A stretch of DNA of 64,000 nt from Amoebophrya sp. A120 (GCA_905178155.1 CAJINV010000004.1:2060391-2124390); one strand, 5' to 3'. Shown: positions 23,303-35,500, counted from the first letter of the stretch. The notes: generated from the letters alone by a model not told the origin. Numbers and translations: made by a program.

Positions 23303-24079
23303 TGTCTTTCACCTCCCGTGTGCGCACAGGATCTTCTGCGGTGCAGCACAAGACAAACCAAACTAGTTTGTGCCGCTTGGGCAGTCAACTCTCTTCATTT
23401 TCGTGTTTTTTCCTTCGCCATGTTAGCCATTCCAGCGAGTGGCATTGCTGGATCGAGCTGCAGTCGTGGCTCTAAGTGGTCCCTTAGAGGAAGAAAAGTG
23501 TTATAGTGCGTTCGAGCAACATAGAGGTGAATATGAAGCAAGGCGCTACTATGGTTCTCCAAAACGACAAAACGACAGAGGAATATTTGACGACGTGGTC
23601 TTTCGGCAGGCATAAGATATTTTTGAAAGTACGTATGCGTCGCAGTGATTCGACTTCGAGACAAGGACGAGCAAGGCACTGCATACACCGAGGCCAGTGT
23701 ATGACCACACACTGTAGAGCGATCTGCTCAGAAAAACAGAGATAGAACCGATATCACACGACTTTTCATCTTCTCCCTCGAACAACATAGACTTTCCATA
23801 AACACGCCAGAAGTCCTGACGCTCCTGGTACCAGCAGACAGAAAGCAAAAGCGCTCTCCGCCATGCGATTTGATGTTCAAACCGCAGTTTTTTTTGGTGT
23901 GTGGCAAGAATTGTTATAGGGTCCAATACAACCTCGAGGAATTGTTCACAGTACTATCCGCTCTTGCGGATCGCAGAAGACGTGTTTGTTCCAAACATGA
24001 TCTCCCGTTTCACATCTCGCATCAAGCAAAACATCCGATATGTAGTCTTTTCAGCCTACGACAGACACTTCATCGCGAT
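23303..24079. other. Intergenic, nothing secure
   Basis: An open frame of about 125 codons on minus (23926-23549) has no recognisable domain and no support from splicing context, so I do not call it. No introner. Confidence 0.4.
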
Positions 24080-26169
24080 TTACGCGGACTTGGCCTCCAT
24101 CAGGTAGTCACTGAACTCCTGGTACGGGTTGATCTTAAACGCAGTCGGCTCCCAGAGCTCCGGGGTGATGAAGCGGTAGGTGTTGCGGAGGGCTTCAAAC
24201 GTGGCCTTGATGAAGTTGCCCTTGGTGCGGGTGTGCCCGGAGGAGCAGGAGAAGACGTCCTGCACGCCGGCGAAGTATCCTGAGTAAAAACGTCCCCACA
24301 CCATAGTCAAGATGGTGACTTTGCTACACAAATCAACAAGTTTTGGCTGTTTCGCATGACAAATTTAGACTCGTAGTGTAGTTCTGTTTGAAGTAGTGCA
24401 GCTGCATGACAAACCGACTACCCTATCCTGATTCCAGCATCACAAACTTCCAGATAGCATGAGAAAATGTCTCTCGTGGGGATCCGCATGAGAAACATTT
24501 CCAGCATGCATTTTTGCATGACAACTCTGGGGTGGGGACGTTTTTACCTAGCATACGAAGGCCATGATCTTCTTCAAAGTCAGGGACCCAACCACGGCGC
24601 TACCACGCGGGGCCGGGATCAACCGGACCATCACGGAACCGCACTTACCAGTGACCTGGGGTTATAGTTTGGGATTGTAAAATTCCGCATTAGCGCTTCT
24701 GCAAACGACAGGGATTCTCGTATGTTGTGCATTTTTGTATGACAAAGCTTTTACCACAGACATCTGTACATTAAACGCAAGAATGAAAAACATTTGAGTG
24801 TGTAAAATCTTTACCTTCATCGGGACGGTGTGGGGAAGACCGATCTTGTTACCCCAGTACCCACGGCGGACCGGGATCAAGTTCAACTTGGCGCAGATGA
24901 CAGCACCGCGGATAGCGGTAGCGACTTCCTTTCCGACCTGGTAGTTTGTGCATCAACAAGGATTATAAGACCGCATGTGATAGACAAACCAATGCCATAC
25001 TCCATCTCCATCTCCATCGAAAATAAATCTATCAGCATTACAGAATTGCAATGAAACAAAAATCAATTGAAGGTTTCTTCATAACTCGCATGAACAATTA
25101 AAAACCACTTATACCTTGGATCCAAGACCGATGTGTCCGTTGCCATCGCCGACCAGGGCGTAGCAGACGAAGCGGTTGCGCTGACCGGCGGAGGTCATCT
25201 TCTGGACCGGGTGGATCTTCACGACCTCGTCCTTCAGGGCGCCGGGCTGGCCAGCCGGGGCCGGGAAGAAGTGATCAATGATCTGGTACTCACGGATCGG
25301 CAGGGAGTGCAGGTAGATGTCCTCCAGGGTGGCGATTTTACCTGATAGATGGGTCGTAGTGGCGGTTTAGAAGAAAATTTTTTGGAATTGAGTCGTGATA
25401 AGCGGGATGATGACACGGCGCTCTGGTGTGGTAAAACTAAAATGCCACCCCGTCACACCGATGAAATAAAACAGCGATTTCTACCGTACGGCTTCTCCAC
25501 ATTCAGGAGTGCACATTGAGGAACTACTAAGTATCCGCTCGAAGTAATAAACTTGTGTTGCTAGAAGGTCCTTGTCAGCTAGGTGTAGACTCGAGTGCAG
25601 CTTATGTCACTGACCTCTTCAATACCGCCCTCAATCACATAGTCGTGCTTCGCAACTTTTCAAGCTGACACTGTTCCGACACAATCATTCTAAATCGCAT
25701 TCACAGCGAAAAAAAAATTCTGAAATTATACCATCCTTGACCAATCGGCCGAGCTTGGTGCAGGGCACCCACTCCTTGTCTGCGTCACCGCCCTTCTTGC
25801 CTCCCTTCTTGTATCCTGAGTAAAAACGCACCCACACCAGAGTCAGGATGGGGATTCTGCAACACAAGCCTGGGAGTTTTGTGAGTCACGCATGACAAGT
25901 TGCGCTCGGCAGTGTAGTGCAGGTTAGCAAGTGCAGCCGCGTCACAGATTCGTCTGCTCATCCTGTTCACAGCATCACAAATTCCGAAAAACGATTGGAA
26001 ATGGCTCTCATGGGGATGCGCATTACAAGTCTTCCTGTCTTTGTACATCTGCATTACAACTCTGGTGTGGGTACGTTTTTACTCAGGATATCTTGCCGCC
26101 CTTCTTTCCCTTACCTCCCTTCTTGCCCTTGCCGAAGCCGCCTTCCTTTCCGAAGCCACCTTCTCCCAT
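24080..26169 (-). CDS. RPS2: Cytosolic ribosomal protein uS5 (RPS2), 264 aa
   Basis: Component of the 40S subunit near the mRNA entry site. Six exons, 26169-26091, 25806-25732, 25341-25115, 24937-24815, 24655-24556 and 24270-24080, make 265 codons. The N-terminus is a Gly/Lys-rich tail ([17 protein letters not shown]) as in eukaryotic uS5. Diagnostic segments follow: [57 protein letters not shown], the [17 protein letters not shown] loop, [12 protein letters not shown], and C-terminal [19 protein letters not shown]. Introns 1 and 5 are family 2 introners; introns 2, 3 and 4 are GT-AG (GTATAATTTC, GTATAAGTG, GTAAAG). At 264 aa it is slightly short compared with animal RPS2 (about 290 aa), mainly in the N-terminal tail. 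The reading is firm because the protein is highly conserved, which makes it the best proof that introners here are spliced out. Confidence 0.97.
24276..24555. mobile_element. Introner, family 2, in RPS2
   Basis: TATCCTGAGTAAAAACGTCC at the left end; the right end GGACGTTTTTACCTAGCATA has a mutated tip. Perfect TSD CGAAG. Removal gives KIMAF-AGVQDV within a conserved stretch. Confidence 0.93.
25812..26090. mobile_element. Introner, family 2, in RPS2
   Basis: TATCCTGAGTAAAAACGCAC ... GTACGTTTTTACTCAGGATA; perfect TSD TCTTG (25807-25811 and 26091-26095). Removal continues the KKGGK tail in frame. Cut options around the TSD never give GT-AG. Confidence 0.93.
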
Positions 26170-27624
26170 TTTGATGCTTGTTGTGATTCCACGAGGTGTC
26201 TTGAGACTATATTTGCCACACAGGCTTTTACTAGTTTCCCTGATGAGATTGCGGAGACGGAATATTAGGTCGTGAGGTGGTCATTCACAAGTGATCATCA
26301 TGGCATATTTCAGACCAAAAAGTGCTTAAGGTTGATTTAGATTTCTCTGACGGAGCTAGTCAGGCCGTAGCTATGTGTCGGATCTTCCTTGCCTCGAATT
26401 TCAAGGAATTTAGATCAATGACGACATGTATGCCGGGATTGATCCCTAGTTCTGATCGCTTTGCGATTTGCGGATCGCGAACAATCGAAGATCAACATTC
26501 ATTATTTAGATCGTTGCGAACGACATCAAATACTTCCAGATCTTGTGTAACTATGGGATCGAATAAATTTAGAGCTTGTTGACAGATTCCATATATCTCA
26601 ATTACCACGACGGAGTATCATCTGAAACGCGCCGTAAGCTACTTCGATCCATGGACGCTCCACTGCGCGGCTCAGATCCTTACCTTGTATTATGTAGCGC
26701 TAATATCAGGATCCCTGCTCTAATACCGATACCACAGCCTGTGAGCGCAACGCTATTTAACAGAACAACAAATTGGCCGCTAGACTCTGGCTCCATTTCT
26801 GCTCGCTTGATGAGATTCTGAGACCATGCTATTAATTTTGAATTGCGCGAAACGCCATGGTCATCTAAATCTGTATTCAATGACTATGGTACCTAGCTGA
26901 TGGTATTCTCGTGCTAAAAAAACAAAACTACCCCCTCTCCTGCCGATACCAGCGCCTAGTAATCGAGCCCCAATATACTTCTTGAAACGCGAAACATACA
27001 TTAAAATTTTTGATACAGGTGTTTACATTTGAGTTCCAATTTCAGGATGAAGATGGAGATACGGTTAACGATTGAGTCTATCCAACAACGTTGTTTTTTC
27101 CCGATCGTTTCTGGTCAACTTTTTGGTCACCGTTCGGTGTCTGGACGTCCTCTCTGAACATGGTCATCAACATCATCATCTACTAGAGTAAGACAGCGAA
27201 GGGCTGCTGGGGTTGTGGGACGCTTTGCCTTGTTTCATCCCTCGGCGCCCATGATATGAGTAAAAAAAAGTCATTCTATATATTTACACTAGGAGGATGA
27301 GCCTAGTCGTCGTCGCGCAACTTCAACAACTGGGCTTATCCTCACAGCGCAACCGCGAAGTGCGGAGATGTCCCTCCTGTTTTTTGATGTATTGGATCAT
27401 CTAATACTTACCCCCTGAAGCCCAACGAGGTGTTTTTTTGTGTTTTGCCGCTCAAGCTTGCAGCCCGACGAAGCGCAATAGTCCCGTAATTTCGATTTCG
27501 CTAAACTAAAAATTATCAGGTGACAACGCTGCCCCTAAAATCAATGCTCTTCCTCTCTTGCTCAACACTGAATCAATACCTTCTCCGGCTTCCGCCCCGG
27601 CGATGCGCCTGCATGTGGGCCGCG
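26170..27624. other. Long intergenic region, no gene recognised
   Basis: AT-rich sequence with fragments of open frame but no motif. Nothing in it matched an rRNA, tRNA or transposase that I could recognise by eye. No introner. Confidence 0.4.
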
Positions 27625-28379
27625 CTAGTCGCGGCGCTCCAATTCGGGCGGCTCCCGAAGGTACGGGGTCCGAGATTGCGGTTTGGTTCGGGGTGCGAGA
27701 TTGAGGTCGAGATTGATGGCATGCGTGGAGCCGGCGCGGCCCGGCTCGGGCCCTTTGTGGCCGTGCCCCCTGTGCTCGCCGTGCCCCCTGTGCTCGCCGT
27801 GCCCCTTGTGCTCGCCGTGCCCCCTGTGCTCGCCGTGCCCCTTGTGCTGGCCGTGCCCCCTGTGCTCGCCGTGCCCCCTGTGCTGGCCGTGCCCTTTGTG
27901 CTGGTCGTGCCATTCGCGGTCGTGCCCAGTCGGATGCGGTCTCTCCTGGTGTGATCCAGACCCAGTGGCATGTGTGAAGCCGGTGAGGTCCGAATCGGGC
28001 CAAGGGCAATCCGTTCGATCCTGGTCTAGTCCAGGCCCAGTGGCATGTGTGGAGCCGCTCTGGTCCGCCTCGTAGCCGGACTCGTCCGACTCGTGCCCCT
28101 TGCGGTCATGCCCAGTGCGATGCGGTTGCGCGTGGTCTTTTTCGGCGCCCATGTACCCAATGCCGACGAGGGGCTCCTTCAGCTGCGACCCAACTCGCAG
28201 GAACTCCAACTCGTTAGCATCAAGAGGCCCGACGCGCGCCGCTATCGATGCTGCCGTTACTGGCGCTCCTGTCGCTGCTGGCGCTGCTGGCGCTGCTGTC
28301 GCTGCTGTCGCTGCTGTCGCTGCTGTCGCTGCTGGCGGTGCTGGCGCTTTGGCTAAGGCTACGTCCTTGCTGTGGTCAC
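27625..28379 (-). CDS. His/Gly-rich repeat protein exon
   Basis: An exon of about 250 codons opening after a CTGCAG acceptor and ending in a stop at 27625. It starts [10 protein letters not shown], runs into an Ala/Thr-rich low-complexity tract (AAT units), then VGIGYMG, three diverged repeats beginning G-S/F-T-H-A, and a block of about eight hexapeptides of form G-[EQ]-H-[RK]-G-H (about 27763-27915), before a tail ending ELERRD. The His-rich block could bind metal ions; that is inference. VGIGYMG and an upstream KTASAG also occur in the neighbouring exon at 28481-28746, so the two come from duplication. The 5' exons and true start are not resolved, so the whole protein is not defined. Confidence 0.45.
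27763..27915 (-). repeat. 18-bp tandem repeat encoding G-[EQ]-H-[RK]-G-H
   Basis: About eight copies of GTGCCCCCTGTGCTCGCC (plus strand) with C/T and C/G variants. All variants are in-frame, and their effect is limited to E/Q and R/K exchanges. Confidence 0.9.
28256..28350 (-). repeat. GCTGCTGTC/GCTGCTGGC 9-bp tandem repeat (Ala/Thr tract)
   Basis: About ten units of a 9-bp repeat, coding mainly for Ala-Ala-Thr and Ala-Ala-Pro on minus inside the His-rich protein exon. Confidence 0.85.
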
Positions 28380-28384
28380 CTGCA

Positions 28385-29900
28385 GATGCCGTTTTTTTGT
28401 CGCCGTTGGGCAAATGGAAGCGAGCCGCGTATTGAAATAGTTTTAAATATTCCACAATTCGCATAATAGCAGTCCTGGTGTCATAGGGAACCGCACCAAT
28501 AAATGCACACCTCGAAAATAAATATCTGCAACAGATTGGCACCGTTTTCGAGACCCAGCTTCTCGGCCATTTCTCGCGCCTCTTTCTTGTGCGGGTGCTG
28601 ATCTGGTAAGTCTTTATCCTGACGATAATCGTTGGCTGTGAAGCCCATGTATCCAATGCCGACGCGAGGCTTCGTTTCAGGATTATCGAGTAGGGGCCCA
28701 ATCGAGTCGCTGCCGCTGCTCTCGTCTTCGTCGATGGTTATTTCACCTGCAGATGCCGTTTTTCTCTCGGCGTTGGGCAAATGGAAGCGAGCCCCTTATT
28801 GAAATAGTTTTAAGTAACTACTCCATAATTCGCACAACAGCAGTCCTGGCGTCGCAGGGAATCGCACCAATAAACTCAAAGAGAGAGAGAGAGATAACCT
28901 ACATAGGTGAACTAGGCAGGACAGTATACGACGAACATCACACAGAAGAACGCTGGCCTTGCTCCCGTCCAACTGCTAGCGTGATGCCTCTCCGCCCACC
29001 TCGCAGCGCCTTCAGAAATGGCCCGGCTGACTACTCTCGGGTCGGATGCTGCGTGCGGATGCTGCTTGGTGTTATCTTGTTGCCCTAGCCGAAGTTCTCC
29101 TTTCAGGTAGTACAAGCCTGGTAGAGGACGACGATCTAGACCGAAGACTAGAACGCCCCCCAGCTACCGCGAGGTTTTTAGTAGTCAGTTTGCGTCAAGG
29201 CCGGCCGGAAGACACTGGGATAGTTTACCTGTGGCCTTGTAGCCCGAGTCTGGTTCGAACCGTTCTACGCGCTGATGTCATCCCCCATGTCCGTGAAGAG
29301 TAAGGCGGCAAGTTAAGGGGGATTTGAGATGACGGGGAACTTAAAAAATAAAAGGCAATCGAAAGCAAACTAGTTCCCCGGCTCGACATGCGGCGGCGCT
29401 GCCCTTCCACGCAGCGCCCCGGCGAGCAGTTGACGGGGCACTCACTCACCGGACAGGCCGTCTCCCGCTCAGCGGCGTGGCGCGGCTGTTCTACCAGGAA
29501 AGCGCTACACATAGCTTTGCCGCTACTATTTCTATATTTTTCTTTCTATATATTTTTTAAGCTACTGCAGCGACGGACCTCGGCGGCGCATCCATCCGGT
29601 GAGCGAGTCAGGGCAGTTTGTGCTGGACGCATATTGTTTCTGTTTTTTGACCGACGTGTGTGTGTGTGTGTGTGTTTCTTCGTCAACGTCCTTATGTGTG
29701 CACCCATGTGAGACTAGCGCTACCGGGGGGCTCTTCCTGTCCCCCCGGGTCCTAATGTGTTTTGATTTGAAAAAGGGGTAGTATCCGTTCTCAAACAAAT
29801 GGAAGATTGCACCAATAAACTCAAACACTTCGAAAATAGATATCTGAAATAGATTGGCACCCTCTTCATTGAAGAGCTCCTCCTCCATTTCGCCCACCTC
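28385..29900. repeat. Three related copies of an exon-sized segment
   Basis: Segments near 28410-28570, 28775-28890 and 29790-29900 share CAAATGGAAG, GCACCAATAAA and CGAAAATA-ATATCTG-AA-AGATTGGCACC. The copies are in one orientation and point to tandem duplication of part of a gene. Confidence 0.65.
28481..28746 (-). CDS. Paralogous exon next to the His-rich exon
   Basis: It opens after a CTGCAG acceptor as GEITIDEDESSGSDS and continues to VGIGYMG, KEAREMAEKLGLE, then NGANLLQIFIFEVCIYW. The acceptor context, KTASAG and VGIGYMG match the exon at 27625-28379, and NGANLLQIFIFEV matches EGANLFQISIFEV near 29,840. Whether this is a separate tandem gene or an exon of one gene is not clear. No domain is recognised and the 3' boundary is uncertain. 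Confidence 0.35.
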
Positions 29901-30139
29901 TGTTTTGAACCTGCGCTCCTTCTGCGATCCCTGTAGTCGTGGTGAGCAACAGATTTGGAAATTTTGATAGAGGTGACGATCCTCACAAACGCTATGGGCT
30001 TTTACCAATTGCGAACTCCAGCACTACGCTATTTTGGGTCCACAAACAAGCCTGACATCGCTCCATTCAAAAATGCACATCTATCCTCTTTTCTTCTTCA
30101 TCGTTTTCTCATCGTGCTGTTTGAATTCTGATTAGAGCG
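28900..30139. other. Mostly non-coding; contains a TG microsatellite
   Basis: The third copy of the duplicated segment lies at about 29790-29900, and a (GT)n tract at about 29656-29675. A GC-rich block near 29,385-29,500 has no recognisable content. Confidence 0.4.
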
Positions 30140-30637
30140 CTATATTAGAAGCCAGTTAAGTAGTGTGTGCGAGACTACGACGATAGGCGTACGATGGTCC
30201 GAATAAGTGTGCTCTGAGCGAATGCCGATAGTAGTAATTACTTTCGCATTCAAACAGAAATCGGGTGTAAGTACGTCACTATCCGATGACATGATAACGT
30301 AAGACGCGGAATCCGATGGCGCCTGTGCGAAGTGCCTGCCATGCTGCGACGGTCCGCGATGTCTCGCGTCGAGCTGTACCTCCACGAAGGATGACTCGCA
30401 AGAAGGCCCGCAGCCTCCCTCCTGGGACTCCGCCGAAAACGCGTGGGTCACGTCAGCATTCTCCTCCTCGTCAGTAAATTCCGCGTCGTTCGACGATGGC
30501 TTTCCCTGATCCTCCTTCACCACCGCTCTCCTTTCACTGTCATTCCCGTTGTCAAGTGATAGCGCAGCATTTGTTGTTGCGCTCGTCGCTGACGAGAACG
30601 ATACTACAGCCCCCACCGTCGCGGCGAGGCGATTCAT
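30140..30637 (-). CDS. Small hypothetical protein with a possible signal peptide (165 aa)
   Basis: An open frame from ATG (MNRLAATVGAVVSFSSATSA) with a short hydrophobic N-terminus of signal-peptide type, then an acidic, Ser-rich body containing four cysteines. No family recognised. It is an intact single frame in the same direction as its neighbours, but nothing else supports it; it may have further exons. Confidence 0.35.
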   Translation of the reverse strand: MNRLAATVGAVVSFSSATSATTNAALSLDNGNDSERRAVVKEDQGKPSSNDAEFTDEEENADVTHAFSAESQEGGCGPSCESSFVEVQLDARHRGPSQHGRHFAQAPSDSASYVIMSSDSDVLTPDFCLNAKVITTIGIRSEHTYSDHRTPIVVVSHTLLNWLLI

Positions 30638-31898
30638 CTTTCTTGTATTACTTACATGGCAGCTTTTGTTCCTTGGTGGAGTTTCTCATGGCCAGTCCGC
30701 CTCCGAACTCGTCACGGGAAAATAAAAATAGACTTGGTCACAGATTGATTCACATTATCATCAAATGCTCCAATGCATTCTTCTTCCCTGCGACGTCAAC
30801 ATTCGAGTGAAAACGACACTACTGTCCTTCGGAAGCAAGGCTCTGCACTGTGAAGCTCCTGTCTCTTCATCCGCTCCCTGAACGAACTATGCCCTCAACC
30901 CCCTACGAGCTTGCATCGAATACTTCCACAATTACAAGAACCCCAGATGATGACATCGCCAGCGATAAACAAGAGGACTTGAGACGTTTACTGTTACTGG
31001 AATTGACTTTCACTTCCATTTGAGAAATCTCAATCGTACAGGCGCACGGACATGCCCGTGACGAAAACAAGAGCGTCGACACATAAGAAAGAGTACGGGA
31101 TCCACCCCCCAGTACCGACACAAAAGACTACGGACGAAAGAGAATCGATCGCCTCATGCCAGCTTTCCGCTTCTGCTCGCGACAGTTTGGTGCGAACAAA
31201 TTTCGGTAGCGAACAAATCTGGGCAAGAAGCTAATTTTTTGATTTACCCATCATCGTCATTTTCAGTTCTCTTTCTTCGCAAAACACGTACAATTACAGC
31301 GAATTCTTCAGCTCTCTATTATATCTCTGCAGGAAGTGAAAAGCGCCCCTAGCAGCTCATCCCCATCAGCATTTGGTGGACAACCGCGGTCATTGTCCCA
31401 TACGACCAAACTTTTGGACGCGCACGGTAGCAAAACAAGCACGGTCCGCGTAGCGTCGCATTGTATCTACTGCTACCTTCTCTCGTTAGTGTGTCAAGTT
31501 CGAGGAGAATGAAAATACTCCAAGACGGAACCCGCGGCAGTTTTCCTTCAAAAAGACGATTTTGGTACAGTAGAAGTGCAAATCAATTTAATTTTCCGAG
31601 CGCTCTTCACTCCTGCTGCGTTCCTAAATACAAAACACCTTTGCTAAATCTCTTGATTACCTGTTTGCTAAATCTGTAATTGCTAAATCTCCTTGTCTCT
31701 GAGTTTGTTGTTCTTCGGGCATGATCTTCATGAAGACGCATGCCTTCAGCACTCCTCGCTCCTGTTTGCTAAATCTGATAAAATAGATGACACCACGTGA
31801 TTGCTAAATAAAGGGAACCAGCACTAGTATTTTTGCGGTTTTCAAACACAAATCCCCTGTTCTTGTTGCTGCGACAGTCTTTATTTCTCCATCTCGCC
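30638..31898. other. Intergenic, short-motif repeats at its end
   Basis: No coding frame I can support. TGCTAAATCT-type repeats occur at about 31640-31815 (separate entry). Confidence 0.4.
31640..31815. repeat. Interspersed TTGCTAAATCT motif, five copies
   Basis: TTGCTAAATCT or a close variant appears near 31641, 31667, 31679, 31769 and 31801 in one orientation. The spacing is irregular, so this is not a simple tandem repeat. On the minus strand it reads AGATTTAGCAA. Confidence 0.6.
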
Positions 31899-32201
31899 TT
31901 ACGACGCGAAATCCCGGAGGAATTTTTCCTGTGACTTTTTTATCTTTTCCATCCGCAGCGACAGTGCCTCCGCGACCCCCACCATCTGCCCGAGTGACTC
32001 CTGTACCCGCAGCACCTCTATTCTGACTTCTATGCCGCACGCGTGTATCTTGGACAGCACCCGACCCGCAAGATTTTCCACCGCACGCATCACCTTTATG
32101 AAAAGGCGACAAAATCTCTTCCCGTCTTTCGATAGATCTGCGTGTATCCTCCGTGCTCTTTCAAGAATGCACATGGGGAGTTCAGAAGGGTTGATTCTCA
32201 C
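31899..32201 (-). CDS. Coiled-coil exon or small gene downstream of the polycystin gene
   Basis: An open frame of about 100 codons ending EKFLRDFAS. Its second half is a plausible coiled coil (VLRVQESLGQMVGVAEALSL). Polycystin-2 proteins carry a C-terminal coiled coil, and the polycystin exon at 32712-32526 contains a good donor context (GCAGAG|GTATGG), so this could be its last exon. However, no acceptor found here keeps the frame with that donor. The alternative is an independent small gene. I could not settle which. Confidence 0.35.
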   Translation of the reverse strand: MRINPSELPMCILERARRIHADLSKDGKRFCRLFIKVMRAVENLAGRVLSKIHACGIEVRIEVLRVQESLGQMVGVAEALSLRMEKIKKSQEKFLRDFAS

Positions 32202-32525
32202 GAGCCATCAACTCTACGTCAAGATTCATTATGACGACACACAAGTGGGAGTGGCCGCAGTTTGATGAGTTTAAACTCAATATGCATCACAAATCAAAGA
32301 AAAGGGAGAACGATTTTGACCTGTGAATAGTCTGAAGTTCGTCGGTATGAAAACGATTGATCATGATATTTAGCTCTTTCCATATGCATATCTGCAGCGA
32401 ACTACTCACATATTACACCAAAGGCATGCCAGAAAGCACCGTCGCTAGAAGCGCTACATGTGAAAGAAGCAAAATACAGATTTGAATTTGATGATGTGTT
32501 GTATGAAAATACTAGCCCCGCCAAA

Positions 32526-35500
32526 CTAGAGAACTAGCAGCAGCCATACCTCTGCCGGAGTGAATTCCTTGATCGTTTTGCTCATGTTTTCCGTGCTCCG
32601 CATGCCCAGGATCGGCATATTGTCGTCCCGCGTCATGGACTTGTCCCCGTCCTCCAGTGCCGCGAGACTCTTGCCCGTTCCCTCGAGCGCCTTGAGTTTG
32701 TCGTCCTTGTCGCCTCTTATCCTGTGCAAAAACATCCCCCCCAGAGTTGTCATGCAGATTTGCATCTACAGCAACATTTGTAATGCGGGTCCTCATGAGA
32801 GGCATTTCTATATCGTGTTTTGGAGTTTGTAATGCTGGAAACCGGGTGAGCAGATGGATTTGTGATGCGGTTGTCCCTACGAACCTGCCCTACACTACGG
32901 ACTGCAACCAACTTGTCATGCGTGGCTCCCAAAATTTGTAGATTTGTGTTGCGAAGTTCCCAACTTGACTATGGAGTGGGCACGTTTTTACACAGGATAC
33001 CTCCCTTGCCCTCTTCCTTCTCTTTTTTGTTCCCGTATATCCTCTTGTAGAGCCCCGGACTCAGCTGCTTGATGCGTTTCTGGCACTGACAGTATCAAAT
33101 GCAAAAATGTCTGGGTCTGGAAGAGTCATGCTCTTTTTGCATGACGCAGAAGGTCTGGCATGGAAGAGCTAGCATCACAGGTTTCGACCTGCTTCCGCAA
33201 TGCCGAATTCGCATGACAAATCCCCCATTTTGCTAGTAGAAAGTGGGCAGCTTTTGCTATCTATGCATGAGAAGTTTTTCTGTGTTCTCAAAAGCGCATC
33301 ACAAGTTTTTGCTCTTCCAGACCCAGACATCTTTGCATTTGATAGGCAGGCGGCCGTTGCATACTCCCGCATCATCTGCAGGACCACCACAATTGCCTCC
33401 GACTTCTCGTCCTTCTTCTCCTCTGTTTGAGGGTTTGAGAATGGGAATTTTGAAAATGTCTTTTGATTTTTTCCTGTGGAGTACCACTGACTTCTCCTCG
33501 CCGCATGAGAGGATTCCTTTTTCACAACACAGTACTCTGCACTCGTCGAACTGCATGATATGAAGGAAAAGTCCTAGCCGTCTAGTGTAGTAAGTACAGT
33601 ACCTTTCCTCGTGTCATACGTCGCCTCCATCAGCGTGGCGGCCATGATACTGAAGAAGACGTTGATCGCGACCAATATCACGACGATGTAGTAGAGCAAG
33701 ACAAATATTGCGCCCACCACCGCGTCCCGGTCATAGATGGGCAGCACGTCTATGTCCGCGCAGACGGACCTTATGGTATACAACCACCCCGCTGCGACCT
33801 GACAGTAAAATTTGCCGTGCGCACGATAAAATATCGACACCACTACTTCTACAGCACAAATAAACTCAACTTGTTCTCATCTACGGCATAGACTTGCAGT
33901 TTTTTCTCATGCACAGCAAGTAGATGCCATCAAATTCGTATAGTCCTAAACAACTCAGGTTGAATATCAACAGGCGAAGTGAAAAATACCGAGTTCAGCT
34001 CGCCGAGCACGTCTCCAAAAGACACGACGAAGGAGATGACAAACCCGATCTGCACGATGGCGAAGACTATGAGGAAGTAGGCGAAGTAGGCCATGGATTC
34101 CTTGATCGTGTTGAAGAGAAAGTGGACGTAAGGGAAGAAGCCGACGTATTTCACGCATTTGCCCCACAGCAGCACCGCGTTTATTGCGTTGATCAGCCTG
34201 CTGGTGTCTACTTTGTTGGCGACACCCTGTAGCAGCGTAAATGCCTCGTCGGCGTTGGCCGCCGTCTCCTTTTCCCCGAGCGTTCCGACCGAGCCCACTT
34301 CCATGTAGGCCGTCATGCGGATGGTGTAGGCGGTGAGCAGCAGCCCCATGTTGATCCAGTCCAGGATGTTCCAGCCGTCCTCCAAGTAGCCCCACCGCTC
34401 CAGCGAGATTTCGGACAGCTCCTCGGCTATGTAGTACAGCACGTATCAAATGCGAACATGCCTGGATCTGGAAGATTGCGAGATTTGTGATGCAATCTTT
34501 CCAAGCTCCACGAAATCTGTAATGTAGATCTTACAATCACAAGTTCTGCATTCCCTTGGTAATGCCTATCCTGCATGAGAAATTCCCTCTCAGCATGGCA
34601 CGAAGTAGGCCTCTTTTGCGGGTCAGGCAAGACAGATTTTTGTGTGACCCGCAAGACGCATTACAAGTTCCCATTCTTCCAGACCCAGACATATTTGCAA
34701 TGCATAGCACGAAGAGCAGGACAATGATGTCCATGATATTCGCCACCATATCGGCCGCGGTCACGCCCCCAAAGATGGTCAAAACCCGTTGTGTCAAAAC
34801 TAACGTCCGCACCTGCGATTGCACCTTCCCGACCGCGGGGAACTCGAACAGAATTTGCACCGCCGAGTACTGGTCTAAATTGCTGTTCCATATGCTAAAA
34901 GTGAGAGCCACCTGTAGAGATAGTGGGATAAACATTTCATCGAGATGAACTCGATTGTTCTGAGGAAAAGGGTATTTCGGCATAATCCGCTATGAAACGG
35001 CTGTTTCGGAGCGGTCCTGCTGCTAAATTCCCCGAAACAAGGTGGCAAATCTCAATTTCAACATCAAAACGCGTTGCTAATTCTGGTTCTCATATTCACC
35101 TGTCACACCTCTGCCAAACGAAGCAAGTACTCACTATACCGCCCTCGTCTGTATGTCCACAAAGTTATTCGCCTTGTAGCGTGCTAATTTGGCCAGTGCT
35201 TTGGTGCTATTGGTTGACATCTGCATGAAGAAGCCCCCCGCCGGGTAGTCGGACACCTCCCCGGTTACGGAAACGCCCTGTAGCGGATCGGGTGCGCTAT
35301 ACGTGAACAAACCGTCACCGTAACCCGCTTTTGACTCCGTTGCGCTGTTTTGGTTTATTTTCATCGTGAGGGTAGTTGTAGACCACCTTCCAAAACTATT
35401 CCGATGTTCTTCGAATGAGGAACATACATTAAACGGTCGGTGTTCATCAGGTTCACGACCTCTTCAGGATGAGCGAAAGGAAGTCACTCAAGACGAGCTT

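Noticed and set aside
26300-26900. Possible rRNA or retroelement fragment
   Set aside because: The texture hinted at structured RNA, but I could not match any conserved rRNA segment or reverse transcriptase motif.
27683-28075. Cys/Pro-rich plus-strand frame with repeated [11 protein letters not shown]
   Set aside because: Antisense of the His/Gly hexapeptide repeat; the minus-strand reading fits splice acceptors and neighbouring paralogous exons.
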